A DNA stretch of 64,000 nt from CAZOGW01 sp964579415 (GTDB lineage: Bacteria > Actinomycetota > Acidimicrobiia > Spongiisociales > UBA5794): contig CAZOGW010000004.1 of assembly GCA_964579415.1 (NCBI GenBank), positions 1 to 64,000 on the forward strand, read 5' to 3'. The translations under genes and the position numbers were made by a program. The notes beneath the pieces were generated by a model, which saw only the letters and a program-made list of their open reading frames with translations, did not search any database and had not been told where the DNA came from. Within the stretch, counting starts at the first letter, position 1. The number at the start of each line of letters is the position of its first letter. Positions 45,120 through 53,316 of this stretch are shown in pieces.

Positions 45120-46109
45120 ATGAAGACTCCACCTCCCCGCATCGAGCTCGCCCGCACCCCCACACCGCTACAGCGCCTCGACCGGCTCAGCGAGGCGTGG
45201 GGCGGACCGACGTTGTGGGCCAAACGTGACGACTTCACCGGCTTCGGGGTGAGTGGCAACAAGGTGCGCAAGCTCGAATACCACCTCGCCGCCGCCAGGG
45301 AGGCAGGCGCCGACACGATCATCACCTGCGGTGCCGCCCAGTCGAACCACTGCCGCACCACGGCACTCGCCTGCGCCGCGCTGGGCCTCGACGTGGTGCT
45401 GGTGCTGCGCACCCCCGACGGCGGGCCGCCTGCGACCCCCGCCGGTAACCACCTCCTCGACCTGCTCGCCGGCGCCGCCACCCACTACGTGTCACCCGCC
45501 GATTACCGGCGCCGGGACGACGTCATGGCCGCCGTCGCCGCCGACCTCACCGCCTCGGGGCGCAGGACATGGATCGTCCCCGAGGGCGCCTCGGACGCTC
45601 TCGGCATGTGGGGCTTCGTCACCGCCATGGAGGAGCTGGTGGGCCAGCATGCCGTCATCGGAGGCCCGTACACGATCTGGCACGCCGCCTCGTCCGGTGG
45701 GACGGTGGCCGGTATGGGTTGGGCCACCGACCGCCTCGGCCTCGACCTGCCGGTGGTAGGCGCCTCGGTCGGCGAGACGGCAGCCGAGGTGTGGGACCGT
45801 GTCGACACCATCTGGTCGGATGCCGTCGCCGCCCACGGCGGGATGCTGCCCGCACCGGCGATCGAGATCCTCGACGACTACCTGGGCCTCGGCTACGGGC
45901 GCACCACGACCGCCGAGCTACAGACCCAAGCCGAGGTCACCCGCCTCACCGGCATGATCCTCGACCCCACCTACACCGGAAAGGCGGCCCACGCCCTCAA
46001 GATGGAGATCGCCGCCGGCCGCTTCTCTCCCTCCGACCAGGTCGTCTTCTGGCACACGGGAGGCGGCTTCGCGGTCTTCGGCCATGATTTCTCAGGGGTA
46101 CTCACCTGA
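45120..46109 (+). CDS. PLP-dependent D-cysteine desulfhydrase / ACC deaminase family enzyme
   Basis: A 329-residue fold-type II PLP enzyme. FGVSGNKVRKLEYHLA holds the predicted Schiff-base lysine (in GNKVRKLEY), CGAAQSNHCRTTALACA the catalytic Ser/Asn loop, and AASSGGTVAGM the phosphate-binding loop. Relatives include D-cysteine desulfhydrase and ACC deaminase; the two cannot be separated from sequence alone. It is divergent from the glutaryl-CoA dehydrogenase-like gene and followed by the assembly gap. Confidence 0.88.
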   Translation: MKTPPPRIELARTPTPLQRLDRLSEAWGGPTLWAKRDDFTGFGVSGNKVRKLEYHLAAAREAGADTIITCGAAQSNHCRTTALACAALGLDVVLVLRTPDGGPPATPAGNHLLDLLAGAATHYVSPADYRRRDDVMAAVAADLTASGRRTWIVPEGASDALGMWGFVTAMEELVGQHAVIGGPYTIWHAASSGGTVAGMGWATDRLGLDLPVVGASVGETAAEVWDRVDTIWSDAVAAHGGMLPAPAIEILDDYLGLGYGRTTTAELQTQAEVTRLTGMILDPTYTGKAAHALKMEIAAGRFSPSDQVVFWHTGGGFAVFGHDFSGVLT

Positions 46110-46124
46110 ACTCCGGTGTGGGGG

Positions 46125-46148
46125 GTACTTGGTACTTGGTACTTGGTA
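46125..46148. repeat. GTACTTG heptad array at left edge of the gap
   Basis: Three GTACTTG units and a partial GTA run directly into the N stretch. The array lies in a convergent gap after the PLP enzyme gene. Confidence 0.85.
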
Positions 46149-46248
46149 NNNNNNNNNNNNNNNNNNNNNNNNNNNNNNNNNNNNNNNNNNNNNNNNNNNN
46201 NNNNNNNNNNNNNNNNNNNNNNNNNNNNNNNNNNNNNNNNNNNNNNNN
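46149..46248. other. Assembly gap (100 N)
   Basis: Exactly 100 unknown bases, a standard placeholder, so the true length is unknown. Both sides are heptad arrays of different unit types, which suggests that repeats stopped the assembler. Any gene inside is invisible. Confidence 0.95.
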
Positions 46249-46273
46249 TACGTAGTACGTAGTACGTAGTACG
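46249..46273. repeat. TACGTAG heptad array at right edge of the gap
   Basis: Three GTAGTAC units and partial flanks lead out of the gap into the RNase HII stop codon. The unit type (TAC) differs from the left edge (TTG), so the missing DNA probably contains a switch between arrays. Confidence 0.85.
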
Positions 46274-46975
46274 CTAGAACAGCGATCCCTGCGGATCCGG
46301 TCGTTCGTAGCGCGACAGGCCGCTCCAGGGGAGTGCATCCATGAAGGCCCAGCTCCTACGGTGGATCGCCGACGGCCCTAGGTACTGCAGCGCCGCCTTG
46401 TGGCGGGGGCCCGGATAGCCCTTGTTCTCCTCGAACCAGTAGGCGGGATGGTGCTCCGACGCCTGGCGCATCATCCGGTCCCTGGTCACCTTGGCCAGGA
46501 TGGAGGCGGCGGCGATGGACAGCGACCGGGCGTCGCCGCGGACGATACGCTGCGTCGCTCCCCCGCCGACGAAGTCCCACTTGCCGTCGATGAGTACGTG
46601 GTCGGGGTCCACGCCGAGCCCGGTGATGGCCCGCTCCGCGGCCAGCCGTTGCGCCGCCGACATCCCCAACTCGTCGCACTCGGTATGGGTGGCGTGGCCC
46701 ACCGACCAGGCGACACACCAGCCGGCGATCCGCTCGAAGAGGGCTTCCCTCTCGTGTTCGTTGAGCATCTTCGAGTCGCGCACCTTGTAGACCCGCCGGT
46801 CCGCCGGCACCACCGCAGCTCCCACCGTGAGCGGTCCCGCCCAGGCACCTCGCCCCACCTCGTCGATCCCGACGACGACGTGTTTGCCGGCATTCCACAG
46901 CGCCCTCTCGAAGTCCAGCGACGGGGCACTCTTGTGTAGGGCCTTGCGTAGCTTGGGGACGGTCGCGGTCGCCAT
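46274..46975 (-). CDS. rnhB: Ribonuclease HII
   Basis: A 233-residue enzyme that removes ribonucleotides from RNA-DNA hybrids. GIDEVGRGAWAGPLTVGAA holds the first catalytic Asp and Glu, DSKMLNEHERE follows, and VLIDGKWDF and SIAAASILAKVTRDR hold the remaining acidic residues. The C-terminus YERPDPQGSLF is slightly extended. It starts at the ATG giving MATATVPKLRKAL, about 114 bp from the divergent yqgE-type gene. Its stop abuts the heptad array beside the assembly gap. Confidence 0.95.
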   Translation of the reverse strand: MATATVPKLRKALHKSAPSLDFERALWNAGKHVVVGIDEVGRGAWAGPLTVGAAVVPADRRVYKVRDSKMLNEHEREALFERIAGWCVAWSVGHATHTECDELGMSAAQRLAAERAITGLGVDPDHVLIDGKWDFVGGGATQRIVRGDARSLSIAAASILAKVTRDRMMRQASEHHPAYWFEENKGYPGPRHKAALQYLGPSAIHRRSWAFMDALPWSGLSRYERPDPQGSLF

Positions 46976-47051
46976 GGCCAGCAACCTAGCGCCGACGCGG
47001 TCGACTGCGGTGACCAACCGGCCCTCGGTGCGTGCCCATCGCGCCCGTCCA

Positions 47052-47082
47052 CTGGATACTGGCTGCTCGATACTGGATACTG
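47052..47082. repeat. ATACTGG heptad-type repeats
   Basis: CTGGATACTGG at 47052-47062 and GATACTGGATACTG at 47069-47082 carry 7-bp spaced ATACTGG units, a diverged variant of the GTACTNN family. They lie in the divergent gap just upstream of the yqgE-type gene. Confidence 0.6.
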
Positions 47083-47088
47083 TCAACG

Positions 47089-47640
47089 ATGGCAGAGTCA
47101 CTGTCGGGCAAGTTGCTGGTCGCCACCCCGGAACTGGTGGACCCCAACTTCGCGCGCTCCGTGGTGCTCCTGGTGGAGTACTCGGAGGACGAGGGGGCAT
47201 TCGGCATCGTCCTCGACCAACCCACCGAGATCCCCGTCGCCGACTATCTGGAGGAGTGGGCCCCGTACGCTGCCGACCCCGCCGTGGTGTTCCGCGGCGG
47301 GCCGGTGTCGCCGGAGGTCGCCATCGGACTTGCCGACTCGCCGGGTTCCCCCCTGCCCGAGTGGAAGACCGTCACCGGCGGGGTCGGCCTCGTCGACCTG
47401 GGAGTCGATCCGGCGGAGGTGGGCGGCGTGCTGCGATGCCGCGCCTACTCCGGCTACGCCGGGTGGGCGCCGGGCCAGCTCGAGGAAGAGATCGGCACCG
47501 GGTCGTGGTTCGTCGTCAACTCCACACCCGACGACATCTACGCGCAGACCCCGGACCAGCTGTGGAGGGACGTGCTGCACCGCCAGGAAGACATCCGGTC
47601 GTGGTACGCCCACTACCCGGACCATCCCCTGCTCAACTGA
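47089..47640 (+). CDS. YqgE/AlgH family protein
   Basis: A 183-residue protein with the complete YqgE pattern: GKLLVATPELVDPNFARSVVLLVEYSEDEGAFGIVLDQPTE in two parts, FRGGPVSP, and a C-terminal YSGYAGWAPGQLEEEI. The family was once linked to alginate regulation but its role is unknown. The ATG at 47089 follows an ATACTG repeat closely, with no clear ribosome site. It ends 9 bp before the convergent AI-2E family gene. Confidence 0.92.
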   Translation: MAESLSGKLLVATPELVDPNFARSVVLLVEYSEDEGAFGIVLDQPTEIPVADYLEEWAPYAADPAVVFRGGPVSPEVAIGLADSPGSPLPEWKTVTGGVGLVDLGVDPAEVGGVLRCRAYSGYAGWAPGQLEEEIGTGSWFVVNSTPDDIYAQTPDQLWRDVLHRQEDIRSWYAHYPDHPLLN

Positions 47641-47649
47641 CGGTGGCGC

Positions 47650-48828
47650 CTACCTGATCCCGTTGCGGCGGCGGGGCGAGGGTTCCCCCTCGTCCCCTTC
47701 GCCTTCTTTGCTGAGCCGGTGAGACTCGACCACCTCGTGGCGTTCAATGTACGCCGACACCCACGCCTGGATGGTGGCAGCGACCGGCAACGCGATCAGT
47801 GCACCGGGAGCGCCCATCAGCGTGGCGCCGACGATGGCCGAGCCGAACGCCACCGCCGGGTGCATCGACATGGTGCGGGCGGTGATGCGGGGGCTCACGA
47901 AGTAGTTCTCGAACTGTTGGTAGGCCACGATCACCACCAACACCCACAGCGCCTTCCCCGGGGATTCCAGAAGGGCGATGAGCACCGGGAGGAGGCCCCC
48001 GATGTACGTGCCGACCACGGGTACGAACTGGGACATGACACCCACCCACAGGGCCAGCGGCTCGGGGAACGGGACACCGATGATGCGCAGGGCGATCCAG
48101 GTGATGAAGGCCGCCACCGCCGCCAGCAGCACCCGTGAGTAGACGTACGCCCCCGTCTTCTCGATGGCGATCTCCTGGACCTCGAGGAGCATCCTCTGCC
48201 GCTGCGGACTCATGGTGCGCAGCACGGCCCGGCGGATCCGGGGAGCGTCGGCGGTCATGTAGAAGGTGAACAGGCCGATGGTGAGCAGCGAGAACACGGT
48301 GCCGAGCACTCGCCCACCGACCCCGAGGATGGTTCCCGCCAGGTCGGTGGCGAGCTCCTCCAGGGACGCGTCGAAGCCGGTGAAGATCGCCACGATGCGT
48401 TGCTCGGAGACATCGATGCCGAAGCGGGCTCCGAACTCGGCGAGCTGCGCCACATAGCGGGGTATCCGGTCGGCGAGCCGGGCGGTCTGACTGATGACGA
48501 CGGGGACCATGACGGCGACGCTGGCGACCAGCACGATGATGGCGCCGCCCAGCATGGCGAACGTGGCCAGTCCCCTCTTCCAGCCGCGCCGTACCAGGAA
48601 GACGACACCGGGTTCGAGGGCGATCGACAGGAACAGCGAGATCCCCAAGATGACGAGGAAACTGCGTAACTGCCTGGCGACGTGATACGAGGCCCACAGC
48701 AGGATGATCAGGGCGACGATCTGGAACAGCAGCCTGGGAATCCACGGCGGCATGCCGTTGGTCGCGGTGAAGATGCCGATGCGATCCTCCCGCTCCGGCC
48801 GACCCCCCACTGGCGGCGTCTCCTCCAC
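47650..48828 (-). CDS. AI-2E family transporter (PerM-type permease)
   Basis: A 392-residue membrane protein with about eight helices, starting LLFQIVALIILLWASYHVA. The family features are the N-terminal RSFLVILGISLFLSIALEP segment, a central soluble stretch (about 130-190), and a C-terminal PVVGTYIGGLLPVLIALLESP and YFVSPRITARTMSMHP block. Members export autoinducer-2 or other small molecules or act in sodium-proton exchange; substrate here is unknown. Confidence 0.88.
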   Translation of the reverse strand: MEETPPVGGRPEREDRIGIFTATNGMPPWIPRLLFQIVALIILLWASYHVARQLRSFLVILGISLFLSIALEPGVVFLVRRGWKRGLATFAMLGGAIIVLVASVAVMVPVVISQTARLADRIPRYVAQLAEFGARFGIDVSEQRIVAIFTGFDASLEELATDLAGTILGVGGRVLGTVFSLLTIGLFTFYMTADAPRIRRAVLRTMSPQRQRMLLEVQEIAIEKTGAYVYSRVLLAAVAAFITWIALRIIGVPFPEPLALWVGVMSQFVPVVGTYIGGLLPVLIALLESPGKALWVLVVIVAYQQFENYFVSPRITARTMSMHPAVAFGSAIVGATLMGAPGALIALPVAATIQAWVSAYIERHEVVESHRLSKEGEGDEGEPSPRRRNGIR

Positions 48829-48863
48829 GCGCCGCAGAGTAGCTGCGACAGTAGTCAGCAGTC

Positions 48864-48889
48864 AGTACTAAGTATTCGGTACTAGTAGG
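48864..48889. repeat. Degenerate GTACTAA/GTACTAG array
   Basis: GTACTAA, GTATTCG and GTACTAG follow each other in 7-bp steps, with TAGG at the end. The stop codon of the alpha/beta hydrolase gene (TAG, 48882-48884 on the minus strand) lies in it. Confidence 0.65.
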
Positions 48890-49709
48890 TCCGCTCGAAC
48901 CCGAGTACGCCGTCGAGCCAGGCAGCGACGAACCCGAGCACGTCTCCGGCCTCGGGCTCGTTGTGCATCTCGTGGCGGAGCCCGGGGTAGACCCTCCGCT
49001 CCACCGCTGCCGAACCGGCCAGAGGGGAAGAGACGGCGGTGGGGACCAGGGTGTCGTCGCCGCCGTGTACCACCAGGGTCGGTACCGCGATCCTGTCGAC
49101 GGCCGCCACCGCGTCGGCCATGGCCTGGATCGACTGCACCCCGAAGCGGACGGTCGCCTTGAGGTGGACGTCGGGATCGGCGAAGTAGGCCTCCCCCACC
49201 GTGGGGTCGCGGGAGAGTTGGTCGCCGGACACCGGGGCGGAGAGCCGGAGCGTGGGAAGGACCTTCACCAGGGTCCGGGCCGCCACCACCTGGGCGGCGG
49301 GCAACGTGGCGCCGAGCGCCGGGGCGCTGAGTACGTAGGCGGCGGGCCGCCGGTGACCGCTCTGGGCGTGGCGGGTGGTGATGAGCCCACCCAGGGAGTG
49401 GCCGTAGATCACCAGCGGGATCGAACCCGCGGCGTGTGCCACCACCTCGGCGAGGTCATCGACGAACTGGTCGAAGTGAAGCAGGTCCATGGACTCGCCG
49501 CCGGAGTGACCGTGGCCGCGGAGGTCGAAGCGCCACACGTCGTAACCGCGGGTGGCGAAGAACGAGGCGACGTGCCCCCACCGCCCGGAGTGTTCCGATA
49601 TGCCGTGGACGACGATCATCGTCGCCCGGGCGTCCCCAACGGAGGTGGTGTGGCGAAGGGTGAGGGTGATGCCGTCCCGCATCTCGAGGGTCGATTGGTC
49701 CTCCGTCAC
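48882..49709 (-). CDS. Alpha/beta hydrolase (monoacylglycerol lipase-like)
   Basis: A 275-residue hydrolase. IVVHGISEHSGRW is the oxyanion loop, IYGHSLGGLITT holds the nucleophile Ser in GHSLG, LVVHGGDDTLVP the acid Asp and LRHEMHNEP the catalytic His. This resembles monoacylglycerol lipases and lysophospholipases. The GTG start overlaps the ppgK-type stop (GTGA). It is the last gene of a unit whose members overlap one another by 4 nt. Confidence 0.88.
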   Translation of the reverse strand: MTEDQSTLEMRDGITLTLRHTTSVGDARATMIVVHGISEHSGRWGHVASFFATRGYDVWRFDLRGHGHSGGESMDLLHFDQFVDDLAEVVAHAAGSIPLVIYGHSLGGLITTRHAQSGHRRPAAYVLSAPALGATLPAAQVVAARTLVKVLPTLRLSAPVSGDQLSRDPTVGEAYFADPDVHLKATVRFGVQSIQAMADAVAAVDRIAVPTLVVHGGDDTLVPTAVSSPLAGSAAVERRVYPGLRHEMHNEPEAGDVLGFVAAWLDGVLGFERTY

Positions 49710-50461
49710 TGGGACCCCGCCTCGGCGGCGCGCGCCGCCGCTGCCGCGGCTCCGACGATGCCCGCCGAGTTGCGCAGCGTGGCGGCCACCACCCGGCACG
49801 GGACGTCGAATACATGGCTGAAGTCCTCGAAGCGCTTCGAGATGCCGCCGCCGAAGACCATCAGCTCCGGAGCAAAGAGCCGGTGCAGGTAGTTGAGGTA
49901 GTCGTTGACCCGTTCCGCCCAGGGGATGAGCAGGATGTCGTCCCTTTCCACCAGCCGGCCGGCAGTCGTCGCTTCGGCGATCTCTCCGTGGAACTCCAGG
50001 TGCCCGAACTCGGTGTTGGGCACCAGCACCCCGTCGACGAAGAGCCCCGAGCCGACGCCGGTGCCGAAGGTGAGGACGATGACAACTCCCGAGGTGCCGA
50101 CGCCCGAGCCGTACGCCATCTCGGCCAGCCCGGCGGCGTCGGCGTCGTTGAGCACCACCACCGGGCGGCCGCAACGCTCTTCGAGCGCGCCCTTCACGTC
50201 GGCGCCGACCCAGGCGGGGTCGATGTTGGCGGCCGAACGGCCCACGCCGTTGACCACCACCACCGGGATGGCCACGCCCAGGGGACCGCTCCAGGTGTTG
50301 TCCCCGATGACGGCGAGGATGGTTTCGTAGACGGCTTCGGGGGTCGACGGCCGTGGTGTGGGGATGCGGAAGCGCCGAGTCTTCAGCGCCCCGGTATCCA
50401 CGTCGACCAGGGCGCCCTTCACGCCCGAGCCCCCCACGTCCACTCCGAATATCGTCGTCAT
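49706..50461 (-). CDS. ppgK: Polyphosphate glucokinase (ROK family)
   Basis: A 251-residue kinase of actinobacterial PpgK type that phosphorylates glucose with polyphosphate or ATP. The N-terminal FGVDVGGSGVKGALVDVDTG is the phosphate loop, VVVLNDADAAGLAEM carries the catalytic Asp, and LTFGTGVGSGLF the second phosphate loop. The ATG has a GGAGG site. It overlaps its upstream neighbour by 4 nt. With pgi in the same window it feeds glycolysis from free glucose, including that released by GH1. Confidence 0.93.
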   Translation of the reverse strand: MTTIFGVDVGGSGVKGALVDVDTGALKTRRFRIPTPRPSTPEAVYETILAVIGDNTWSGPLGVAIPVVVVNGVGRSAANIDPAWVGADVKGALEERCGRPVVVLNDADAAGLAEMAYGSGVGTSGVVIVLTFGTGVGSGLFVDGVLVPNTEFGHLEFHGEIAEATTAGRLVERDDILLIPWAERVNDYLNYLHRLFAPELMVFGGGISKRFEDFSHVFDVPCRVVAATLRNSAGIVGAAAAAARAAEAGSQ

Positions 50462-51039
50462 GGCCTCCCCATCTCCTGGTCTATGGCGCGACGGACAGAG
50501 GCTACACAAGAGGCTGCCCACGCCGCCGGGAGGGGCGCCGGTGGTGCGATGCGGACCCCTCCCGGTATGCCGGGGAAGCGGTCCCCGAGGGCGGTCAGCC
50601 CGACGATCCCGGACTCGGCGGCGGCCGTCACGATCCTGTCTCCGCGGATCGGCGTGCCCACCGTGAACCAAGGCGCGACACCGGCATGCGCCGGCCACAC
50701 CCCCGGAATCTGCCCCAACGTCTTCGCCAGCTTGCGGGCGGCGCGGGTCTGCTGTGCCCATCCCACACCGGGCTCGTCCCGTCGGGCGGCGATGAACGGA
50801 ACCACGGGGTGGCTCTCGGTGGAGCCGAGCCAGTTGGGATCCTCCACTACCGCCACCACCGGCCCGGAGGCATCGATCGCCGACCACACCGTGACGCCCC
50901 GCACGGTGGGGGCGATGATCCCCTGGCGGTGTCCTCCCACCAGGATCAGCAGATCCGGGGACGCGGCGCGGGAGACGACCGGGGCGGCGCCGGGCACCAG
51001 ACGCAGGGCCGACGCCAGCAGGCGGTCGGGCCGGATCAT
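50458..51039 (-). CDS. Unknown 193-aa protein in the gcvT-ppgK unit
   Basis: No family is recognised with certainty. The sequence is hydrophobic-rich but without membrane helices, and includes LLILVGGHRQGIIAP, VVAVVEDPNWLG and, near the C-terminus, FPGIPGGVRIAPP. The pattern PWFTVGTPI...AAESGIVGL...FPGIPGG is loosely like the small C-terminal domain of fold-type I aminotransferases, but no PLP lysine region is present. It overlaps gcvT and ppgK by 4 nt each, so it is translated with them. Its function is open. Confidence 0.7.
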   Translation of the reverse strand: MIRPDRLLASALRLVPGAAPVVSRAASPDLLILVGGHRQGIIAPTVRGVTVWSAIDASGPVVAVVEDPNWLGSTESHPVVPFIAARRDEPGVGWAQQTRAARKLAKTLGQIPGVWPAHAGVAPWFTVGTPIRGDRIVTAAAESGIVGLTALGDRFPGIPGGVRIAPPAPLPAAWAASCVASVRRAIDQEMGRP

Positions 51040-52088
51040 CTCTCGATGAAGGGGGGATCCACCCGGGTTCCGGCGATCCATTCTCCGCGCACGTCGACCT
51101 CGATCACGTCCCCCGGCGTGGGCGGGGCGACGTACGCCATGCCGATGCCGCAGCCGAGGACAGGGCTGTAGTTGCCGCTGGCGACCGTCCCCTCGGCGTC
51201 ACCGCTGCGTACCCGGTAACCGATGCGGGGCACCCGGCGCCCATCGAGCCTGAAGCCGATGAGCGTGCGTGCCACGCCCTGAGCCTTCTGGGCGACGAGG
51301 GCGTCGCGTCCGATGAAGTCGTGATCCCAGTCGACCACCCACTCCAGTCCGGCTTCGAGTGGCGTCGTCGACTCGTCGAGGTCCTGTCCCCACAGCGGGT
51401 AGCCCATCTCCAGCCGCAGCGTGTCGCGGGCGCCCAGACCGCACGGTGTCGCGCCAGCTCCGACCAGTGCCTCGAGGAGCGGGGGCCCGGTCGCTGCGGG
51501 AACGGCGATCTCGGCACCGCGCTCGCCGGTGTATCCGGTGCCTGCGGCCCAGAAGGGGGCGTCCCGGTAGGTGCCGGCGACGACCCGGAACCGGCCCGGC
51601 ATCGTCCCCAACACGCCTTCCAGCACCGTCGCTGCCTGCGGGCCTTGCACCGCGAGCAGGGCGGTGCCGCTGCGCAGGGGCGCCACCTCGGTTCCTGCGG
51701 GTGCGTCCGACCGGAAGCGGGCCACGATCTCATCGAAGTTGGCGCCGTTGGGGAGCACCCAGTAGGACTCGTCGTCGAGGCGCCAGACGATGATGTCGTC
51801 CTCCACCCCGCCGGCTTCGTTGAGCGCCATGGTGTATTGCGCCCGCCCCGGGGTGACCCGGGTGATGTCGTTGCAGAGCTGACGGCGTACCAGTTCGGTG
51901 GCCCCCGGGCCCTCGACCCTGAAGCGGCCCAGGTGGGAGACGTCGAACACGCCGGCGCCGTGGCGAACTGCATTGTGCTCGGCGACGACACCCTCGTACT
52001 GCAGCGGCATCTCCCAACCGGCGAAGTCGACGAAGCGGGCGCCCAAGGCCTCGTGAGCCTGTCGCAGGGGGGTCTGGTGGAGTGTCAC
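51036..52088 (-). CDS. gcvT: Aminomethyltransferase, glycine cleavage T protein
   Basis: A 350-residue folate enzyme. The opening [24 protein letters not shown], then [20 protein letters not shown], is characteristic, with the catalytic Asp-containing region near [26 protein letters not shown] and [17 protein letters not shown] are family signatures. The GTG start overlaps the upstream gene as GTGA. The H protein is about 4.7 kb upstream at 56804-57187; P and L proteins are not in the window. Confidence 0.92.
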   Translation of the reverse strand: MTLHQTPLRQAHEALGARFVDFAGWEMPLQYEGVVAEHNAVRHGAGVFDVSHLGRFRVEGPGATELVRRQLCNDITRVTPGRAQYTMALNEAGGVEDDIIVWRLDDESYWVLPNGANFDEIVARFRSDAPAGTEVAPLRSGTALLAVQGPQAATVLEGVLGTMPGRFRVVAGTYRDAPFWAAGTGYTGERGAEIAVPAATGPPLLEALVGAGATPCGLGARDTLRLEMGYPLWGQDLDESTTPLEAGLEWVVDWDHDFIGRDALVAQKAQGVARTLIGFRLDGRRVPRIGYRVRSGDAEGTVASGNYSPVLGCGIGMAYVAPPTPGDVIEVDVRGEWIAGTRVDPPFIER

Positions 52089-52558
52089 GCCGTGGCGGCG
52101 CCTGCGGCGGGGCCGGCGTCCTCGGTCGGCGTGCCCAGGTTGACCACCTGGGGCGGCCCGGGAATGCGGGTGGGGGCGGCGGGGAGACCACTCTCGTCGG
52201 CGGAGTCGTCGAGCTCGTACTTGACGAGGAGGTTGAGGTAGTCCCGCTGGTAGAAGATCTTGATGTTGATGTCCGGGTAGGCGGCACGGAGCAGCTTGAT
52301 CTTCCTGTTCTTCTTGGTGACCAGCTTCTGGTTCATCGTGGTGATCTCGATGTACTGGTCCTCGGCGGGCAGGTAGAAGTCGGGTCGGAACGAACGGGTG
52401 GGCTCGCCGGCCTCGTCCCACTCGATGGCGAACTCGCGGGGCTCGTACGCCCACTCGACGTCGTAGAAGTCGAGGAGCTTGGCGAACTGCCGCTCGCTCT
52501 CGTGGGCGAAGTCGACCCGATCGGCCGGCAACGCCTCGACATCGTCGAATTCGCTCAG
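52085..52558 (-). CDS. PD-(D/E)XK nuclease-like protein (CTG start proposed)
   Basis: About 157 residues. The core HESERQFAKLLDFYDVEWAYEP, then RSFRPDFYLP and DQYIEITTMNQ, has the Asp and Glu-x-Thr spacing of a restriction-endonuclease-like fold, followed by a basic segment VTKKNRKIKLL. CTG at 52558 overlaps the MerR stop as CTGA, with AGGAGG 10 nt upstream, and yields SEFDDV; TTG at 52531 has a site only 2 nt away. The GTGA overlap with gcvT shows coupling. Substrate and role are unknown. Confidence 0.7.
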   Translation of the reverse strand: MSEFDDVEALPADRVDFAHESERQFAKLLDFYDVEWAYEPREFAIEWDEAGEPTRSFRPDFYLPAEDQYIEITTMNQKLVTKKNRKIKLLRAAYPDINIKIFYQRDYLNLLVKYELDDSADESGLPAAPTRIPGPPQVVNLGTPTEDAGPAAGAATA

Positions 52559-53049
52559 TTGGCCTTCGCCTCCTGCGTGATGCTCCTCACCGGAGCAGGC
52601 TCGGGAAAGAGCCGGAGCAGATCGCCCTCGAGTTCCTCCTGGACAGGGCCGACGGCGATGCCGAAGACGCCCTGGCCGCGCTTGAAGACGTCGACGACTT
52701 CGTCGGGGCTGTGGGCGGCGAAGATCGTGGAACCGTCGGACAGGAGCGTCACGTCCGACAGCGGGGCGTCACTCTGGAGCTGCGTTCGCAGGATGTCCAT
52801 GGCGAAGCGGATCTTCTTCAGGCTCATCCCTGCATCGAGCAGGCGCTTCACCACCCGGAGCTGCACGATGTCGGTGAAGGAGTACAGCCGCTGGGTACCG
52901 GACCCGTGCGCGGTCTGGATCGACGGCTTCAACAGGCCGGTCCGGGCCCAGTAGTCGAGCTGGCGGTAGCTGATCCCCACCACGCTGCATACCTGCGGCG
53001 CCCGGTATCCGTCAACGGGCGTGGTGATGTCGTCTCGTGACTCGGGCAC
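52555..53049 (-). CDS. MerR family regulator (Rv1830-like)
   Basis: A 164-residue regulator. YRAPQVCSVVGISYRQLDYWARTGLLKPS is a MerR-type winged helix, followed by RLYSFTDIVQLRVVKRLLDAGMSLKKIR and an effector region without cysteine metal ligands. It matches the actinobacterial group of Rv1830, which has been linked to cell-cycle control in mycobacteria. The GTG at 53049 has AGGAGG 5 nt upstream. In mycobacteria it adjoins the DUF151 nuclease gene, as here. Confidence 0.88.
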   Translation of the reverse strand: MPESRDDITTPVDGYRAPQVCSVVGISYRQLDYWARTGLLKPSIQTAHGSGTQRLYSFTDIVQLRVVKRLLDAGMSLKKIRFAMDILRTQLQSDAPLSDVTLLSDGSTIFAAHSPDEVVDVFKRGQGVFGIAVGPVQEELEGDLLRLFPEPAPVRSITQEAKAN

Positions 53050-53092
53050 CGGAGCCTCCTCGCGTCCTCGTTGCTGCCCGCTTCCAGGCATC

Positions 53093-53106
53093 TTACACCG
53101 GCGTAA
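53093..53106. promoter_or_regulatory. Candidate MerR operator
   Basis: TTACACCGGCGTAA is an inverted repeat with one mismatch, and CCGGCGT is repeated about 34 bases further at 53132-53138. It lies 44 bp upstream of the MerR start. A -35-like TTGACA occurs at 53155-53160 on the minus strand. Autoregulation is plausible. Confidence 0.45.
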
Positions 53107-53216
53107 TTTCGTCGGCAGAACTACCGGCGTGAAACTAACGAGAATGAGCAGCAGTTGTCAACAACCCTTGTGGATAAGGGGCGGTGGAGAGGCTGCTCAC
53201 TCGTCTCGCCGGAACA

Positions 53217-53274
53217 GGTACTTGGTACTTGGTACTTGGTATTCGCGGATTACCAAGTACCAAGTACCAAGTAC
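53217..53274. repeat. GTACTTG inverted repeat, perfect 24-bp arms
   Basis: Three GTACTTG units and GTA (53218-53241) are followed by the exact reverse complement (53251-53274), with a 9-nt loop TTCGCGGAT. The hairpin stands between the DUF151 nuclease gene end and the MerR gene start, both minus strand, so it may end the nuclease transcript or separate two units. Confidence 0.9.
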
Positions 53275-53316
53275 TCCCCCGCTGCTACCGAGCCTCGCAC
53301 CCGGGCGATAGCCCCT

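Noticed and set aside
46126..46273. CRISPR array suggested by regularly spaced GTAC repeats
   Set aside because: Units are 7 bp and contiguous without spacers, and no cas genes are present.
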